DNA from: an uncultured Collinsella sp.
Lineage (GTDB): Bacteria > Actinomycetota > Coriobacteriia > Coriobacteriales > Coriobacteriaceae
Length of the DNA: 52,930 bases
Direction of reading: 5' to 3'
Assembly (NCBI GenBank): GCA_900542555.1
Contig: UQNU01000005.1
Coordinates: 1 to 52,930 of the forward strand
This document shows, in pieces, positions 14,279 to 22,377 of this stretch (position 1 is the stretch's first letter; each line of letters begins with the position of its first letter). The notes under the pieces are model-generated. The model searched no databases and was not told the origin of the DNA. It saw only the letters and a list, made by a program, of their open reading frames with translations. A program made the translations under genes and the position numbers.

Positions 14279-14337
14279 CCTGCGGGGCCGTCCCCCGGGC
14301 TTGCGGGACGCCTGTTGCGTTCCGGTCCCGGGAGACG

Positions 14338-14361
14338 AGAAGAGGGGCCAAGGCCCCTCTT
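14338..14361 (-). terminator. Terminator of the mobilization operon
   Basis: Stem GAGGGGCC-AA-GGCCCCTC lies 14 bp downstream of the stop codon at 14375, with a pyrimidine-rich TTCTC following on the minus strand. Confidence 0.6.
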
Positions 14362-14374
14362 CAAGATGTGCCGA

Positions 14375-14626
14375 TTAAGCTTGTTGCTCGTTCGCCCAAC
14401 CGGTATCGATGCCCGTGTCGCGCACCACGAGGACGGCCGTGTGACCGGAAGCGCGGCGCACGCGGAATCCCCCGCCATCTCCATCGACGCGGCAGAGAGC
14501 GTCGAAGAAATCCCTCCCCGCGCCATCTTGGTACCAGGGAGAATCCGGAACATTGTCGGTAAGCCTCAGCTCGGCTATGCCATCGCGCATTTTGAGCTTG
14601 GCATCGAGCTTGATGTTGATTTCCAT
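14375..14626 (-). CDS. Small acidic protein of unknown function downstream of the relaxase
   Basis: 83 aa, starting MEINIKLDAKLKMRDG. A GAGGAG eight bases upstream favours this ATG over another at 14632. The predicted fold is beta-rich, with no motif that I recognise. It is the last gene of the minus-strand mobilization operon, 38 bp after the relaxase stop. It could be an accessory of DNA processing, but nothing in the sequence proves this. Confidence 0.6.
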   Translation of the reverse strand: MEINIKLDAKLKMRDGIAELRLTDNVPDSPWYQDGAGRDFFDALCRVDGDGGGFRVRRASGHTAVLVVRDTGIDTGWANEQQA

Positions 14627-14664
14627 AGCCATTACTCCTCTCGCCGGGCGCATCTCGCACCCTT

Positions 14665-15633
14665 CTACATTTCGTTGTCCCGGCCGTCGTCCATCGACCT
14701 CTCCGCCATCCGGTAGACGGCGGCACCGATGCCCAGGGCGTGCTGTATGCCGCCCCTCGTGAAGCCGCGACCGAGCTTGCGGCCGCTGATCGCGGCCTTC
14801 CTGACGGCGCGCCCGCGCGCATCCCTGCGGTCGTATGTCGGGCGGTACTCGAAGACGAGGTCGCGCTCCCCGAGGTTCCGGTCGCGGCTGAGGCGCATGT
14901 GGACGCCCCTCCGCTCCAAGGCCTCGTTGAGCGCGCGCATCCTGTTCGGCGCGCCGGACGCCGCGACCTCGCGAACGCTCTCGCGCACGACCCGGCGCAC
15001 ATGGTCCTGGTCGGTCTCGAAGCCCGGGGCTGCCTTCGAGCCGATCTCGCGGGCCCGCCGCTCGCCCCTCGACTCCTGCCGGGCGTGAACGCGGCTGTTG
15101 CGCGCCCCGCGCTCAAGCTGGGAGAGCCCCCAACGCTCGTCCATCTCGCGCATCCTCGCCGCGTGGAGGGTCTTCTGACGGGACGACCTGCCGTCGTTGA
15201 GGCGCTTTCCGGTCGAGAGGTCGGTCCGGTTGATGGCGATATGGACGGCGTACCGGTCGGTCCCGTCCTTCGAGTGCTCCAGATGGAGCGCCCACGCCGC
15301 CTCCTGGTTCGGGTAGTAGCGGGCAACCCACTCCCGGGCGAACTCCATGCAGCCATCCCTGGACATCTTTCCCCCGTTGACGTCGCACTCGTCAGGGTTG
15401 AACGCGATGATCTGGTGGTAGCAGTAGGTGCATTTCGAGCCCTTGCGGCCGGGCTCGTTGTGGCCGTAGGCCTCGCGCGTACGGTCCATCTCCCTGGCCC
15501 AGTTCTCCGGTTCGTTGAGGTTCTGCGAGTCGAAGTCGAGCGCATCGTGCTTCTCGCTCGTTCGGTCGAGATAGCCCGACAAACTCTTCATGTGCTGCGC
15601 GCTCGTGATCGCCACCTGCTTGATAGCCGTCAT
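14665..15633 (-). CDS. Relaxase/mobilization nuclease (MobP-like)
   Basis: 322 aa. Relaxases nick the transfer origin and stay bound to the 5' end through a tyrosine. Here the metal-binding region reads HLEHSKDGTDRYAVHIAIN (H117, H120, D123, H131, N135), like the HxD...HxHxxxN motif III of MOBP enzymes, and Y21 in LSGYLDR is a plausible catalytic tyrosine. The C-terminal third is Arg-rich. The start at 15633 has GGGGGAC upstream and lies 10 bp after the stop of the coupling-protein gene, so the genes form one operon. It is shorter than most MOBP relaxases, and the exact MOB class is uncertain. Confidence 0.8.
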   Translation of the reverse strand: MTAIKQVAITSAQHMKSLSGYLDRTSEKHDALDFDSQNLNEPENWAREMDRTREAYGHNEPGRKGSKCTYCYHQIIAFNPDECDVNGGKMSRDGCMEFAREWVARYYPNQEAAWALHLEHSKDGTDRYAVHIAINRTDLSTGKRLNDGRSSRQKTLHAARMREMDERWGLSQLERGARNSRVHARQESRGERRAREIGSKAAPGFETDQDHVRRVVRESVREVAASGAPNRMRALNEALERRGVHMRLSRDRNLGERDLVFEYRPTYDRRDARGRAVRKAAISGRKLGRGFTRGGIQHALGIGAAVYRMAERSMDDGRDNEM

Positions 15634-15643
15634 GTCCGTCCCC

Positions 15644-17599
15644 CTACTCGTCCCATGCGGCCCACTCGTCCGAAAGGGTCGCGTTGTCCTCGTCCGCCTT
15701 GAACACGTCGTCGGGCGCGACCTCGTCATCGTCCGCTCCGTTGCCGGCTTCGAACTCGGGGCACCACGGCTCCGGAACCTCGTACGCATCGCCCTCCGCT
15801 GCGGCCTTGGCACGGGTGTAGTAAGTGACCCGCTTCGCACGCTCGGCCTGCTCGTCGCCAAGCCCGAAGAACGGGCCCGCCGGGGTGCGGCTGGCGTAGT
15901 CGAGCGGGAACTCGAACACGCCCTCGCGCCCGGGCTTCGAGTTCTCACCACCTTTGACGGCGATGAGGCCGTCGCGGATGGGGATGCGCTGCTGCCACTC
16001 CCACTCGTTGATCAGGGGGACGGCCGCCTCGTTGTAGCTCGTTCCAACGGACGTGCGGCCCTGGCCCTTCTGGCTGGACGTCCCCATCGAGCGCACCGTG
16101 CGCTTTCCGACGAGCGAGGTGAAGAACTTGAAATCCTCGGGCTCCGAAAGCGACAGGGCGACCTTGGTGCCGACGGAGCCGACCAGCTTGTCGCGTCCGG
16201 CCCCGCCGTCGCCGGGTTCGTTGTACGAATTCAGCTGCTTGAGATTCTGAACGAAGAGGTATTCATGGATTCTCATGCTTCGTCCGAGTGTGGCGATGGC
16301 CGGCAGGCACGCCACCTTGACGTTAAGGTTGCCGATCTCATCGAGCACGAGAGCCGTCTCGTGCGGCATCCGGCCGCCGCTCTCCTTGCATACTTGCTGC
16401 GCCACCTGCCACCACTGGTTGAGGAAACAGGTATAGACGACGCCGTACGGGTCCCCCTCGTCGAGCATCTCGATGTACACGGCCGTCTTCCTCTCGATGA
16501 GGTCGCGGATCGACACGCTGCTCTCGGACGTCACGGCGCGGAGCGCCCCGTCCGAGAAGATGCTCAGGGCCTCCTTGAGGGTGGACACGACGTTCTTGCC
16601 CGCCGTCGTCGCCCCGCCGTCCCCGAGGAGGTCGGACGCCGGCGAGAACGCCGGGTGCGTCGGGCCGAGTCCGCGGATGTAGTCCTTGAGGGAAGCAGAC
16701 GGATCCTTCGGGTCGTCGCCGGCGGTCCCGCGCTCGACGAGCGCGGCGACGCTCGCAAGGTTCTTCTGTTTACGCGGGACGTCGGCCGTGCAGACGACGA
16801 GGATGCAGGCGGCGAGCATGTTGCGCGCGGCCTTGGGGAAATAGGTGTTCTTCTCCCCGCCGAGGGGAATGAGATCGACGGCAACCTGCCGGGCAGTCCT
16901 CACTGCGGCATCGGTGTCGCCCGCCTCGACGGCATCGGCGACGAGCCCGATGGGGTTGTACCGGCTGGCACCCGGATATCCCGTCAAATCAAGGACGACG
17001 ATCTCGTAGCCGAGCTCCCGCGCCTTTTCGGCCGTGAGCTCAAGCACCTCCGGTTTGCCGGTCGAGACGACGTTCCATCCGGCCGCAAGCGTCAGGTGCA
17101 TTGTCTCCAGCACCTGCAGCTGGGTCTTGCCGGAACCTGTCTTTCCGCAGGTCAGAGCATGAGGCACGGACGAATCGAACCAATAACCCTTTGCTGTCGC
17201 GCCAAGGACGAGGCCGGCCTTCGCCGGCGTTCCGCGACCATCCCAGAAATCGTTAGCCCGGTTGAGCCCCGCCGCGCCCCGGACAACGTGGGCGTCGCCG
17301 TATATGCCGTCGTCGACGCTTCGGGTCCGCCCGGCGTCCTTAGCGGCCACATAGCCGAGGAGGAAGAGAAAGAGGAGGCAGAACGCGGCGAACATGAACG
17401 GGATATGGCCGAGCCATGCTCCCGAGAGCCAGAAGGCCGACCACATGTCTAAGCCGATGGAGTCGAGCCAGGAGAGCCAATCGAGCGGGAGTGAATCGAA
17501 AACGCAGGAGATTACGGGTGCCGTCAGTGGATAGCATGCGACGGTGAGGGCGGCGGCGAAAGAAGCCGAAAGAACCGCGTTGAACTTGAGATCGTTCAT
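15644..17599 (-). CDS. Type IV coupling protein (VirD4/TraG family)
   Basis: 651 aa. It pumps the relaxase-DNA complex toward a mating channel. Two N-terminal membrane regions (~10-35 and ~62-85) precede the P-loop ATPase domain, with Walker A GKTGSGKT (152-159) and Walker B ALVLDEIGNLN near residue 390. The C-terminal ~60 residues are acidic, typical of a relaxosome-contact tail. The ATG at 17599 has AAGGGG six bases upstream. The gene lies between mobC and the relaxase. No other secretion genes are in the element, so it must work with a channel provided elsewhere. Confidence 0.92.
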   Translation of the reverse strand: MNDLKFNAVLSASFAAALTVACYPLTAPVISCVFDSLPLDWLSWLDSIGLDMWSAFWLSGAWLGHIPFMFAAFCLLFLFLLGYVAAKDAGRTRSVDDGIYGDAHVVRGAAGLNRANDFWDGRGTPAKAGLVLGATAKGYWFDSSVPHALTCGKTGSGKTQLQVLETMHLTLAAGWNVVSTGKPEVLELTAEKARELGYEIVVLDLTGYPGASRYNPIGLVADAVEAGDTDAAVRTARQVAVDLIPLGGEKNTYFPKAARNMLAACILVVCTADVPRKQKNLASVAALVERGTAGDDPKDPSASLKDYIRGLGPTHPAFSPASDLLGDGGATTAGKNVVSTLKEALSIFSDGALRAVTSESSVSIRDLIERKTAVYIEMLDEGDPYGVVYTCFLNQWWQVAQQVCKESGGRMPHETALVLDEIGNLNVKVACLPAIATLGRSMRIHEYLFVQNLKQLNSYNEPGDGGAGRDKLVGSVGTKVALSLSEPEDFKFFTSLVGKRTVRSMGTSSQKGQGRTSVGTSYNEAAVPLINEWEWQQRIPIRDGLIAVKGGENSKPGREGVFEFPLDYASRTPAGPFFGLGDEQAERAKRVTYYTRAKAAAEGDAYEVPEPWCPEFEAGNGADDDEVAPDDVFKADEDNATLSDEWAAWDE

Positions 17600-17612
17600 G
17601 AAAATCCCCTTC

Positions 17613-17960
17613 CTATACATTCCTCGCGTCGGCAAGAAAGCCCGATACGGCATCGGCTGCGTCTCCGACCTTTACGAGCGCGGCATCGAGGAACGGGGCG
17701 ATACGGCCAGGATCATGCGTGATGTGGACCTCACGCGACAGCTGATTCAGGTTGGACCCCGCTAGCCTGAGATCGCGGTACAGCAGTTTCAATGTCTCAG
17801 CGTCGGTCTCAATCACGGGCCGGTCACCGTCGACGAGCGAGCGCCTCCGCATGTACTCGCTCGCGTTCAGACCTGCCGCACGGGCGCGACGGACGATGGC
17901 GGCGCGCTCCTCGCTGCTGACCCTGACGTATACGCGCCCATCCCTCGCCTTGCTACTCAT
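17613..17960 (-). CDS. mobC: Relaxosome protein MobC
   Basis: 115 aa. Features of the MobC family are visible: an N-terminal ribbon (VYVRVSSEERAAIVRRARAAGL) with NASEYMRRRSL, and the C-terminal AGSNLNQLSREVH motif that is diagnostic of MobC. It binds the transfer origin and helps the relaxase open DNA. The start codon lies inside the end of the upstream gene (8-bp overlap), which implies coupling. It is encoded directly upstream of the coupling protein and relaxase. Confidence 0.9.
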   Translation of the reverse strand: MSSKARDGRVYVRVSSEERAAIVRRARAAGLNASEYMRRRSLVDGDRPVIETDAETLKLLYRDLRLAGSNLNQLSREVHITHDPGRIAPFLDAALVKVGDAADAVSGFLADARNV

Positions 17961-18501
17961 GGAACTTCCAGGCGCGTTCGAGGTCGGCACCGTATTTAGA
18001 GAGAAGGTACATGTTGCGCGGGCTCTTCACGGGCATGTGGGGCTGGAGATAGGCGGGGACGACAGCAAGAGGATCGCAGGGCACGCCGAGCTCGACGAGA
18101 TACGCGGTCCGCGCGAAAGCCTCCTCCGGCCCGCTCGCGTCAATTCCGGCGGTATAGAGGATGCCCACCTGGTCGTAGTCGCCGCCTACAATAAGCTGGA
18201 GACCGCATCCGGGGACGTTGCTTCCGTTGAGTTCGGCAAAGGCCTTGGAAACCATGTAGAGAACCCCACCGCGCTCGATAAGCCTGATGCCCAGACCGTG
18301 AACGTGGACGGTTGCCGACGAGAAGCGAATATCCGGGTCAGCCGCGCGAATATAGTCGAGGGCAGTCATGGTCGAAGTGCCAAACAGACGCTCGATGCGC
18401 GCATCAACCTCGCGTTTGAGAAGCGGGTTGGGGTAGCCGTCATGACGACGGGCGTAACCAGGGACGGGAATGCGGGCGATCTTCTCTTCGAGAGTGTTCA
18501 T
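17953..18501 (-). CDS. Conserved element protein of unknown function
   Basis: 182 aa, soluble, mixed alpha/beta, with no signal peptide and no motif that I recognise. The ATG at 18501 is preceded by AAAGGA with good spacing. It overlaps mobC by eight bases, so it belongs to the mobilization operon and may take part in DNA processing. A strong hairpin (18524-18553) lies just upstream of the start and could control the operon or bind a regulator. Confidence 0.6.
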   Translation of the reverse strand: MNTLEEKIARIPVPGYARRHDGYPNPLLKREVDARIERLFGTSTMTALDYIRAADPDIRFSSATVHVHGLGIRLIERGGVLYMVSKAFAELNGSNVPGCGLQLIVGGDYDQVGILYTAGIDASGPEEAFARTAYLVELGVPCDPLAVVPAYLQPHMPVKSPRNMYLLSKYGADLERAWKFHE

Positions 18502-18523
18502 GAATCGTTCCTTTCTTGGAGAG

Positions 18524-18553
18524 GCAGACCGGTACCGGTCGGTGCCGGTCTGC
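18524..18553. promoter_or_regulatory. Hairpin upstream of the mobilization operon
   Basis: GCAGACCGGTACC and GGTGCCGGTCTGC form a 13-bp stem (one G-T pair) with a GGTC loop, 23 bp upstream of the ATG at 18501. No T-tract follows, so it is more likely a protein-binding site than a terminator. Confidence 0.45.
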
Positions 18554-18604
18554 AAATAACAGGTATTTCGGTTCGCTGCTGGTCGGAAGGGCGGCTCGGC
18601 ATGA

Positions 18605-18764
18605 CGGTGCCGATGGTGCCGATTGGTCGATGAAATCTATCCGGCGGTCGCCTCAACCGCACGCAAAAATCCTGGGCTTGGCGCGGCACCATCGGCACCG
18701 CGCGGAAAATCCCAGCTAACCGTAGCGTCAGCGGTGCCGGCGGCCATTGACATCGGCACCGCTG
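18605..18764. repeat. Cluster of CGGTGCCG repeats in direct and inverted orientation (possible origin)
   Basis: A 17-bp perfect inverted repeat (CGGTGCCGATGGTGCCG at 18605-18621; complement at 18684-18700) is followed by an 11-bp inverted repeat (CAGCGGTGCCG at 18729-18739; complement at 18754-18764). Counting the hairpin at 18524, GGTGCC-type units recur about seven times within 240 bp. The cluster lies directly downstream of the VapE-type gene and upstream of the mobilization operon. Confidence 0.6.
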
Positions 18765-18767
18765 GCA

Positions 18768-20006
18768 CTAGCGCCGGGGGTCGTAAACCCAGCACCGCTG
18801 CTTGCCGTAGGGGCCGCACTTGCGCTTTCCATCGAAGCGCCATCCAGGACACTGGTCGGTGAGGATGGCGCTGATGTCCTTGGCGAGCTTCTGCGTGAAC
18901 TCCTGGCGGAGGGCGTAGTCGGCGATCTCGTGAGTGCAAACCGGATGGTCGCGATGGGCGATGAGATAGCTGTTGATGGCGTCCGTGCGCGGGTCCTCCT
19001 CGAGGAAGCCCTCGCGGCGCTTCGCTGCTTCCCCCTCCATCTCGGCCGAAAGCACCGCGCTGAAGCGCGGGTCGCCGGACTTCATCCAGTAGACGACCTC
19101 GGCCATAGCCTGGCGCGCGTCGTGGGCAAACTCAGCTGAGTGCACCGATTTCGTAGGCTCGACCGTGCCGCAGAGTACGGGGAGAAAACGGCGCGCGCCG
19201 GACGACTTCTCGGCGATGAAGCCGATGGTATTGGTCGTAGCGACGAAGACACAGCGGCGCTGGAAGTCCGTCGACCGCTTGCCGTAGGCTACGCGAAAGG
19301 TGTCCGTCTGGCGCACTAGGCCGGCCTTCACCGCCTCAAGCGAGCGGCCGCTGATTCCAGTCAGCTCGGCGAGCTCAACAACCCACTTGCCGCGCAGGGC
19401 CTCGCCCGTTGCCTTGATGTTACCGAGGTCGTAGATACTGTCGCAGAAGTAGCGGTCGTCGAGGGCGATGCGGCGCGCGAAAGTCGACTTTCCGATACCG
19501 CCACGGCCGGCAAGTACCATGGTGTAGTCGAACTTGCAACCAGGATGGAAGGCGCGCTTCACGGCACCGCAGAGAAACAGGCGCTCGATTGCAACCGTGA
19601 GCGGGGAGTCGTCCGCGCCGAGGTAGGTGTGCAGCAGGGTGCCGGCGCGCTTCTCGCCATCCCACTTGAGGCCGTCGAGCATCTGCGTCAGCGGATTGAA
19701 CGAGTTACCATAGGCGACGATGGTCATGGCATGGTCGAGAGTCTTGTCGGAGCGCAGGCCAATTGTGTCCTGGAGGTGAGCATAGAGCTCGGCGTCGTCC
19801 AGCGGCGTCCAGGAGCGGACGCCCTTGACGCCGTTCCAGGGCGTGGGGCCGAGCGCGAAGGTCGCGTCGGCGAGCTCGTTGTAGGCAAGCGGAATGCCAT
19901 CGGACATAATGGCCGCGACCACCTGATGAACGGTCGGGGCCTTCTTCTCCTGCGGCTGCGGCACGGGCGCGCCGGGAACGGACCGGGCATTATCTGGGGC
20001 GGCCAT
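18768..20006 (-). CDS. VapE-family (virulence-associated E) P-loop ATPase
   Basis: 412 aa. Walker A GRGGIGKST spans 167-175, Walker B-like WVVELAEL spans ~208-214 and an arginine-finger-like GARRFLPV motif follows. This matches the SF3-helicase-like VapE domain found on phage satellites, plasmids and integrative elements, where it often accompanies replication or helps form satellite replication forks. The usual N-terminal primase domain is absent; the first ~80 residues are unrecognised. The ATG at 20006 has GGGAGG upstream and follows the stop of the previous gene by one base. Together with the repeat cluster just downstream, it suggests that the excised element may replicate; that is inference. 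Confidence 0.85.
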   Translation of the reverse strand: MAAPDNARSVPGAPVPQPQEKKAPTVHQVVAAIMSDGIPLAYNELADATFALGPTPWNGVKGVRSWTPLDDAELYAHLQDTIGLRSDKTLDHAMTIVAYGNSFNPLTQMLDGLKWDGEKRAGTLLHTYLGADDSPLTVAIERLFLCGAVKRAFHPGCKFDYTMVLAGRGGIGKSTFARRIALDDRYFCDSIYDLGNIKATGEALRGKWVVELAELTGISGRSLEAVKAGLVRQTDTFRVAYGKRSTDFQRRCVFVATTNTIGFIAEKSSGARRFLPVLCGTVEPTKSVHSAEFAHDARQAMAEVVYWMKSGDPRFSAVLSAEMEGEAAKRREGFLEEDPRTDAINSYLIAHRDHPVCTHEIADYALRQEFTQKLAKDISAILTDQCPGWRFDGKRKCGPYGKQRCWVYDPRR

Positions 20007-20007
20007 G

Positions 20008-20214
20008 CTAGGCCTCCCAGGAATAATGGACTTCAATGCCGTGGTCCTGAAGTGTGGTGTCGACGGCGATCATATCCTCGCGGATGCCGTCGAGGCGGCT
20101 CTCGATGTCGAGGATGCGGAGCGCGAGGTCCATATCCGTGAGCGGATGGTCGAGATCGTGCTCGCGCAGGAGCGTGCGCAAGCGCGCGGCGTTGAGGCCG
20201 CTATAATCCTTCAT
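20008..20214 (-). CDS. Small helical protein of unknown function
   Basis: 68 aa, predicted helical with possible coiled-coil (LALRILDIESRLDGIREDMIAVDTTLQ). It has a good ribosome-binding site (AAGGAG, four bases before the ATG) and lies between the excisionase-like gene and the VapE gene in one operon. No family is recognised. Confidence 0.6.
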   Translation of the reverse strand: MKDYSGLNAARLRTLLREHDLDHPLTDMDLALRILDIESRLDGIREDMIAVDTTLQDHGIEVHYSWEA

Positions 20215-20272
20215 GGTTCTCCTTATCGTAGATTAGGGGGCAGTCGGTCGCTAGCGAACTTTGGTCGGGGAG

Positions 20273-20467
20273 CTAGCGGCCTTTCTTTTCGCCGCCCTCG
20301 TCGTCAATGGCGAGGCCGAGAGCGGCGTAGAGCTTGGAGCGCGGAATGAGCCATGCGTTGCCAATCTGCTTGAACGGCAACGTGCCGGCGCGCGCGATCT
20401 TATACACCTTGGAATAGCTACAGCGCAGGATGGGCGCGCACTCCTCGAGGGTCAGAAGCTTGTCCAT
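20273..20467 (-). CDS. Excisionase-like helix-turn-helix protein
   Basis: 64 aa. The sequence LLTLEECAPILRCSYSKVYK-IARAGTLPFKQIGNAWLIPRS is the winged helix-turn-helix of the excisionase/MerR-like family (HTH_17). Such proteins bend the attachment site to favour excision or act as repressors. AGGAGG lies five bases before the ATG at 20467; an upstream ATG at 20497 lacks this signal. It is the first gene of the long minus-strand operon and is transcribed away from the 410-aa gene at 20619, so it may control both. Confidence 0.82.
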   Translation of the reverse strand: MDKLLTLEECAPILRCSYSKVYKIARAGTLPFKQIGNAWLIPRSKLYAALGLAIDDEGGEKKGR

Positions 20468-20495
20468 ATATACCTCCTCTCTTTTCGTTAATTCC

Positions 20496-20523
20496 ATTGT
20501 ACACTCTTAACAAAGAGAAACAA
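20496..20523 (-). promoter_or_regulatory. Predicted promoter of the excisionase/VapE/mobilization operon
   Basis: The minus strand carries TTGTTT and TACAAT separated by 16 bases, 29 bp upstream of the ATG at 20467. It sits in the AT-rich divergent region 20468-20618, the lowest-GC part of the element. Confidence 0.5.
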
Positions 20524-20618
20524 AGAAAAATAAAAATCAAATTGAAATGAGATATAGATAAAGGCTAAAGTTGAAACAAACATCGCTATAAAGCTTTATT
20601 TAGAAAGTTGATTAAGTA

Positions 20619-21851
20619 ATGGCAAGAAAAGTATTCATCGCGAGGAACCGAAGCACCGGATTCCACTCCCTGGTCGAGGTGGTTCGTGGGGTTGAGGCGG
20701 CGGAGAAGTCGGCTCCAATGGACTTCGAACTTGCAGAGCGCCTCATGCGCTGGGGCACTCTCGACGAGCTCGTCGCGGCCATTTCGGAGTCTGGTCCCCT
20801 CATCGACCGCAGCATCTATAAAGAGGAGAATAGGCGGTTGTCTATCGACGAGGCCATCGAGGTCGTGGAGGAGTCCGTCGGCGGCGAGCGTGGTTTCACC
20901 CGTTGTGACGAAGACTTCCTCTATCTCCAGCTGTGCCTTGAGGGGATGTCTACGACGGGCAGCGCTTCGTCACTCTATCCCTCTCAGGCCTCCATTGCTC
21001 GCGACCTCAATCGTCATGGACTTATTGAGTCCAACGGTCTTGACGAGTTGAAGAAATGGCGGGAAGAAGATCCCGGCTGCGTCGTTGTGATTGAACCTTT
21101 GAGGGACGTCGTCCTATGCCGAAATCTCGGTTCGGTTCTGCTCAGGTTGATCGCAAACATCATGTCGGGGCATGAGAACGTCCTTGAGAAAAGCGGGTTC
21201 AAGCGTTTCGAAAAGAAACGTCGCTGGTGGATTACTGGGGAGCTCAAGGACTCCTATTACGTTCTGCCGTTCCAGCACAATTCCTCCTTCGATATGACTC
21301 TCAACTACTCGACCAAGTGGTTCAAGAACGTCTTTTCCTATATGGTCATTAATCCGCTTGAGACGCGCATTCTCGATCTTAGGCCGAGAAAGAGTAAGGT
21401 TCTTTTCGGATCGGTTCCCAACGCGGTTTTGATAACCGCGCAGATAAAGACCGGCGAGGGCGCACCGTTTTTCGACATCGGCTGGAAGCCGGAGGTCGAG
21501 AAGACCCAGCTGTATCTCGGTATCGATGACGGGGGTACCCAGAGAGACGAGGCCATTGCCTTCGTGGAGTCCGTTGCCAAAATGCTGGCCGGGCTGACGA
21601 CGAAGGACGGCGATCGACTTGGGTGGTCTGTAGGCGGGCCTTCGATCTTCGATGATGTGCCGGTGCCCAGATACCATTTCCACTCGACGGCGGCGGCGAT
21701 GTTCGGGGCTATCTTCTACCGATACGGCTGTGTCCCCACGACGTGCAAAAATTGCGGAAACGGCATTTTGGTCAAAACCAGGGGGAAGAGGCGCGAGTTC
21801 TGTTCCCCGTCGTGCAGGACGCAGTATTCGAATCGAAAGGCGGGGCTCTAG
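20619..21851 (+). CDS. Unknown 410-aa protein with C-terminal CxxC/CxxxC zinc-ribbon-like motif
   Basis: The body (1-370) is not recognised. It is soluble and Ser/Asp-rich, with a C-terminal zinc-binding motif CKNCGNGILV...REFCSPSCRTQYSNRK near residues 376-408. The motif resembles the end of CGNR-type zinc fingers, which bind DNA in transcriptional regulators. There is no clear Shine-Dalgarno before the ATG, so translation may start from a short or leaderless mRNA; the upstream DNA is AT-rich. The next gene follows immediately. Position beside the recombinase suggests a regulator of integration or a defence-associated gene; neither is shown. Confidence 0.7.
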   Translation: MARKVFIARNRSTGFHSLVEVVRGVEAAEKSAPMDFELAERLMRWGTLDELVAAISESGPLIDRSIYKEENRRLSIDEAIEVVEESVGGERGFTRCDEDFLYLQLCLEGMSTTGSASSLYPSQASIARDLNRHGLIESNGLDELKKWREEDPGCVVVIEPLRDVVLCRNLGSVLLRLIANIMSGHENVLEKSGFKRFEKKRRWWITGELKDSYYVLPFQHNSSFDMTLNYSTKWFKNVFSYMVINPLETRILDLRPRKSKVLFGSVPNAVLITAQIKTGEGAPFFDIGWKPEVEKTQLYLGIDDGGTQRDEAIAFVESVAKMLAGLTTKDGDRLGWSVGGPSIFDDVPVPRYHFHSTAAAMFGAIFYRYGCVPTTCKNCGNGILVKTRGKRREFCSPSCRTQYSNRKAGL

Positions 21852-22061
21852 ATGAATCCGTTTATCATCGCGGGCGCGGTGTGGCTGGCGGTCGCCACCG
21901 CAACCTTGCTGTATCAAGTGGTCCGCAGGAAGCTCGGGGATCGGGGCTCGATGGTCGAGGCGTCTTGGCGCGACTTGGCTATGTCGTCGATCGGTTTCGG
22001 GCTTCTGTTCGCGGCGCTCGCGTTTGCCGTCGCCGGCGTGGCAACTATTTTTATTCAATAG
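21852..22061 (+). CDS. Small two-helix membrane protein
   Basis: 69 aa with two hydrophobic helices (residues ~4-24 and ~45-67) and a basic/polar loop between them (RRKLGDRGSMVEASWR). The start codon directly abuts the stop of the 410-aa gene, so the two are probably coupled. Two-helix membrane proteins next to larger soluble proteins can be effectors in toxin or defence pairs, but no motif confirms this. Confidence 0.6.
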   Translation: MNPFIIAGAVWLAVATATLLYQVVRRKLGDRGSMVEASWRDLAMSSIGFGLLFAALAFAVAGVATIFIQ

Positions 22062-22074
22062 GGGGCCTGTTGGC

Positions 22075-22377
22075 ATGGCGACGGTGCCTCGTAACAAGGG
22101 AAGCTACGCATCTAGAGCGGGCGGCAACTCCTGGCAGGTAAAGTATCCGCTCGGCTGGAATGAGCGCAAGAAGCGTTACGACGAATATCGCGAAGAGGTC
22201 ACTTCGGAGGCCGAGGCCATCGCGCTGATCAAGGCCATCAACGACTATGTCTATCATGGAGGCCTTCCCCAAGACGTGCCCGAGTGGAGACGCAGGGCAA
22301 AAGGGCATTCCGAGGGCGACGCCCTCACGCTTGAAGGATTCGCCGTGTCCTATATCGATAACCGGAAAGGAAAGAGA
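22075..22377 (+). pseudogene. Truncated tyrosine-recombinase gene (N-terminal arm-binding part only)
   Basis: The frame starts MATVPRNKGSYASRAGGNSW and is clearly related to the first ~101 residues of the full integrase that follows (shared VPRNKGSY, SEAEAIA-IK-INDYVYHGG). At ~22377 the similarity ends exactly where the second gene begins; the frame then runs out of phase through the new gene to 22593. The core-binding and catalytic domains are missing. It has a GGGGG ribosome-binding region and could still make a short arm-binding protein, but it most likely remains from replacement of one integrase by another. Confidence 0.8.

Noticed and set aside
15590..17452. 620-codon open frame on the plus strand
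   Set aside because: It lies antisense to the VirD4-like gene, which has clear Walker motifs and membrane helices.
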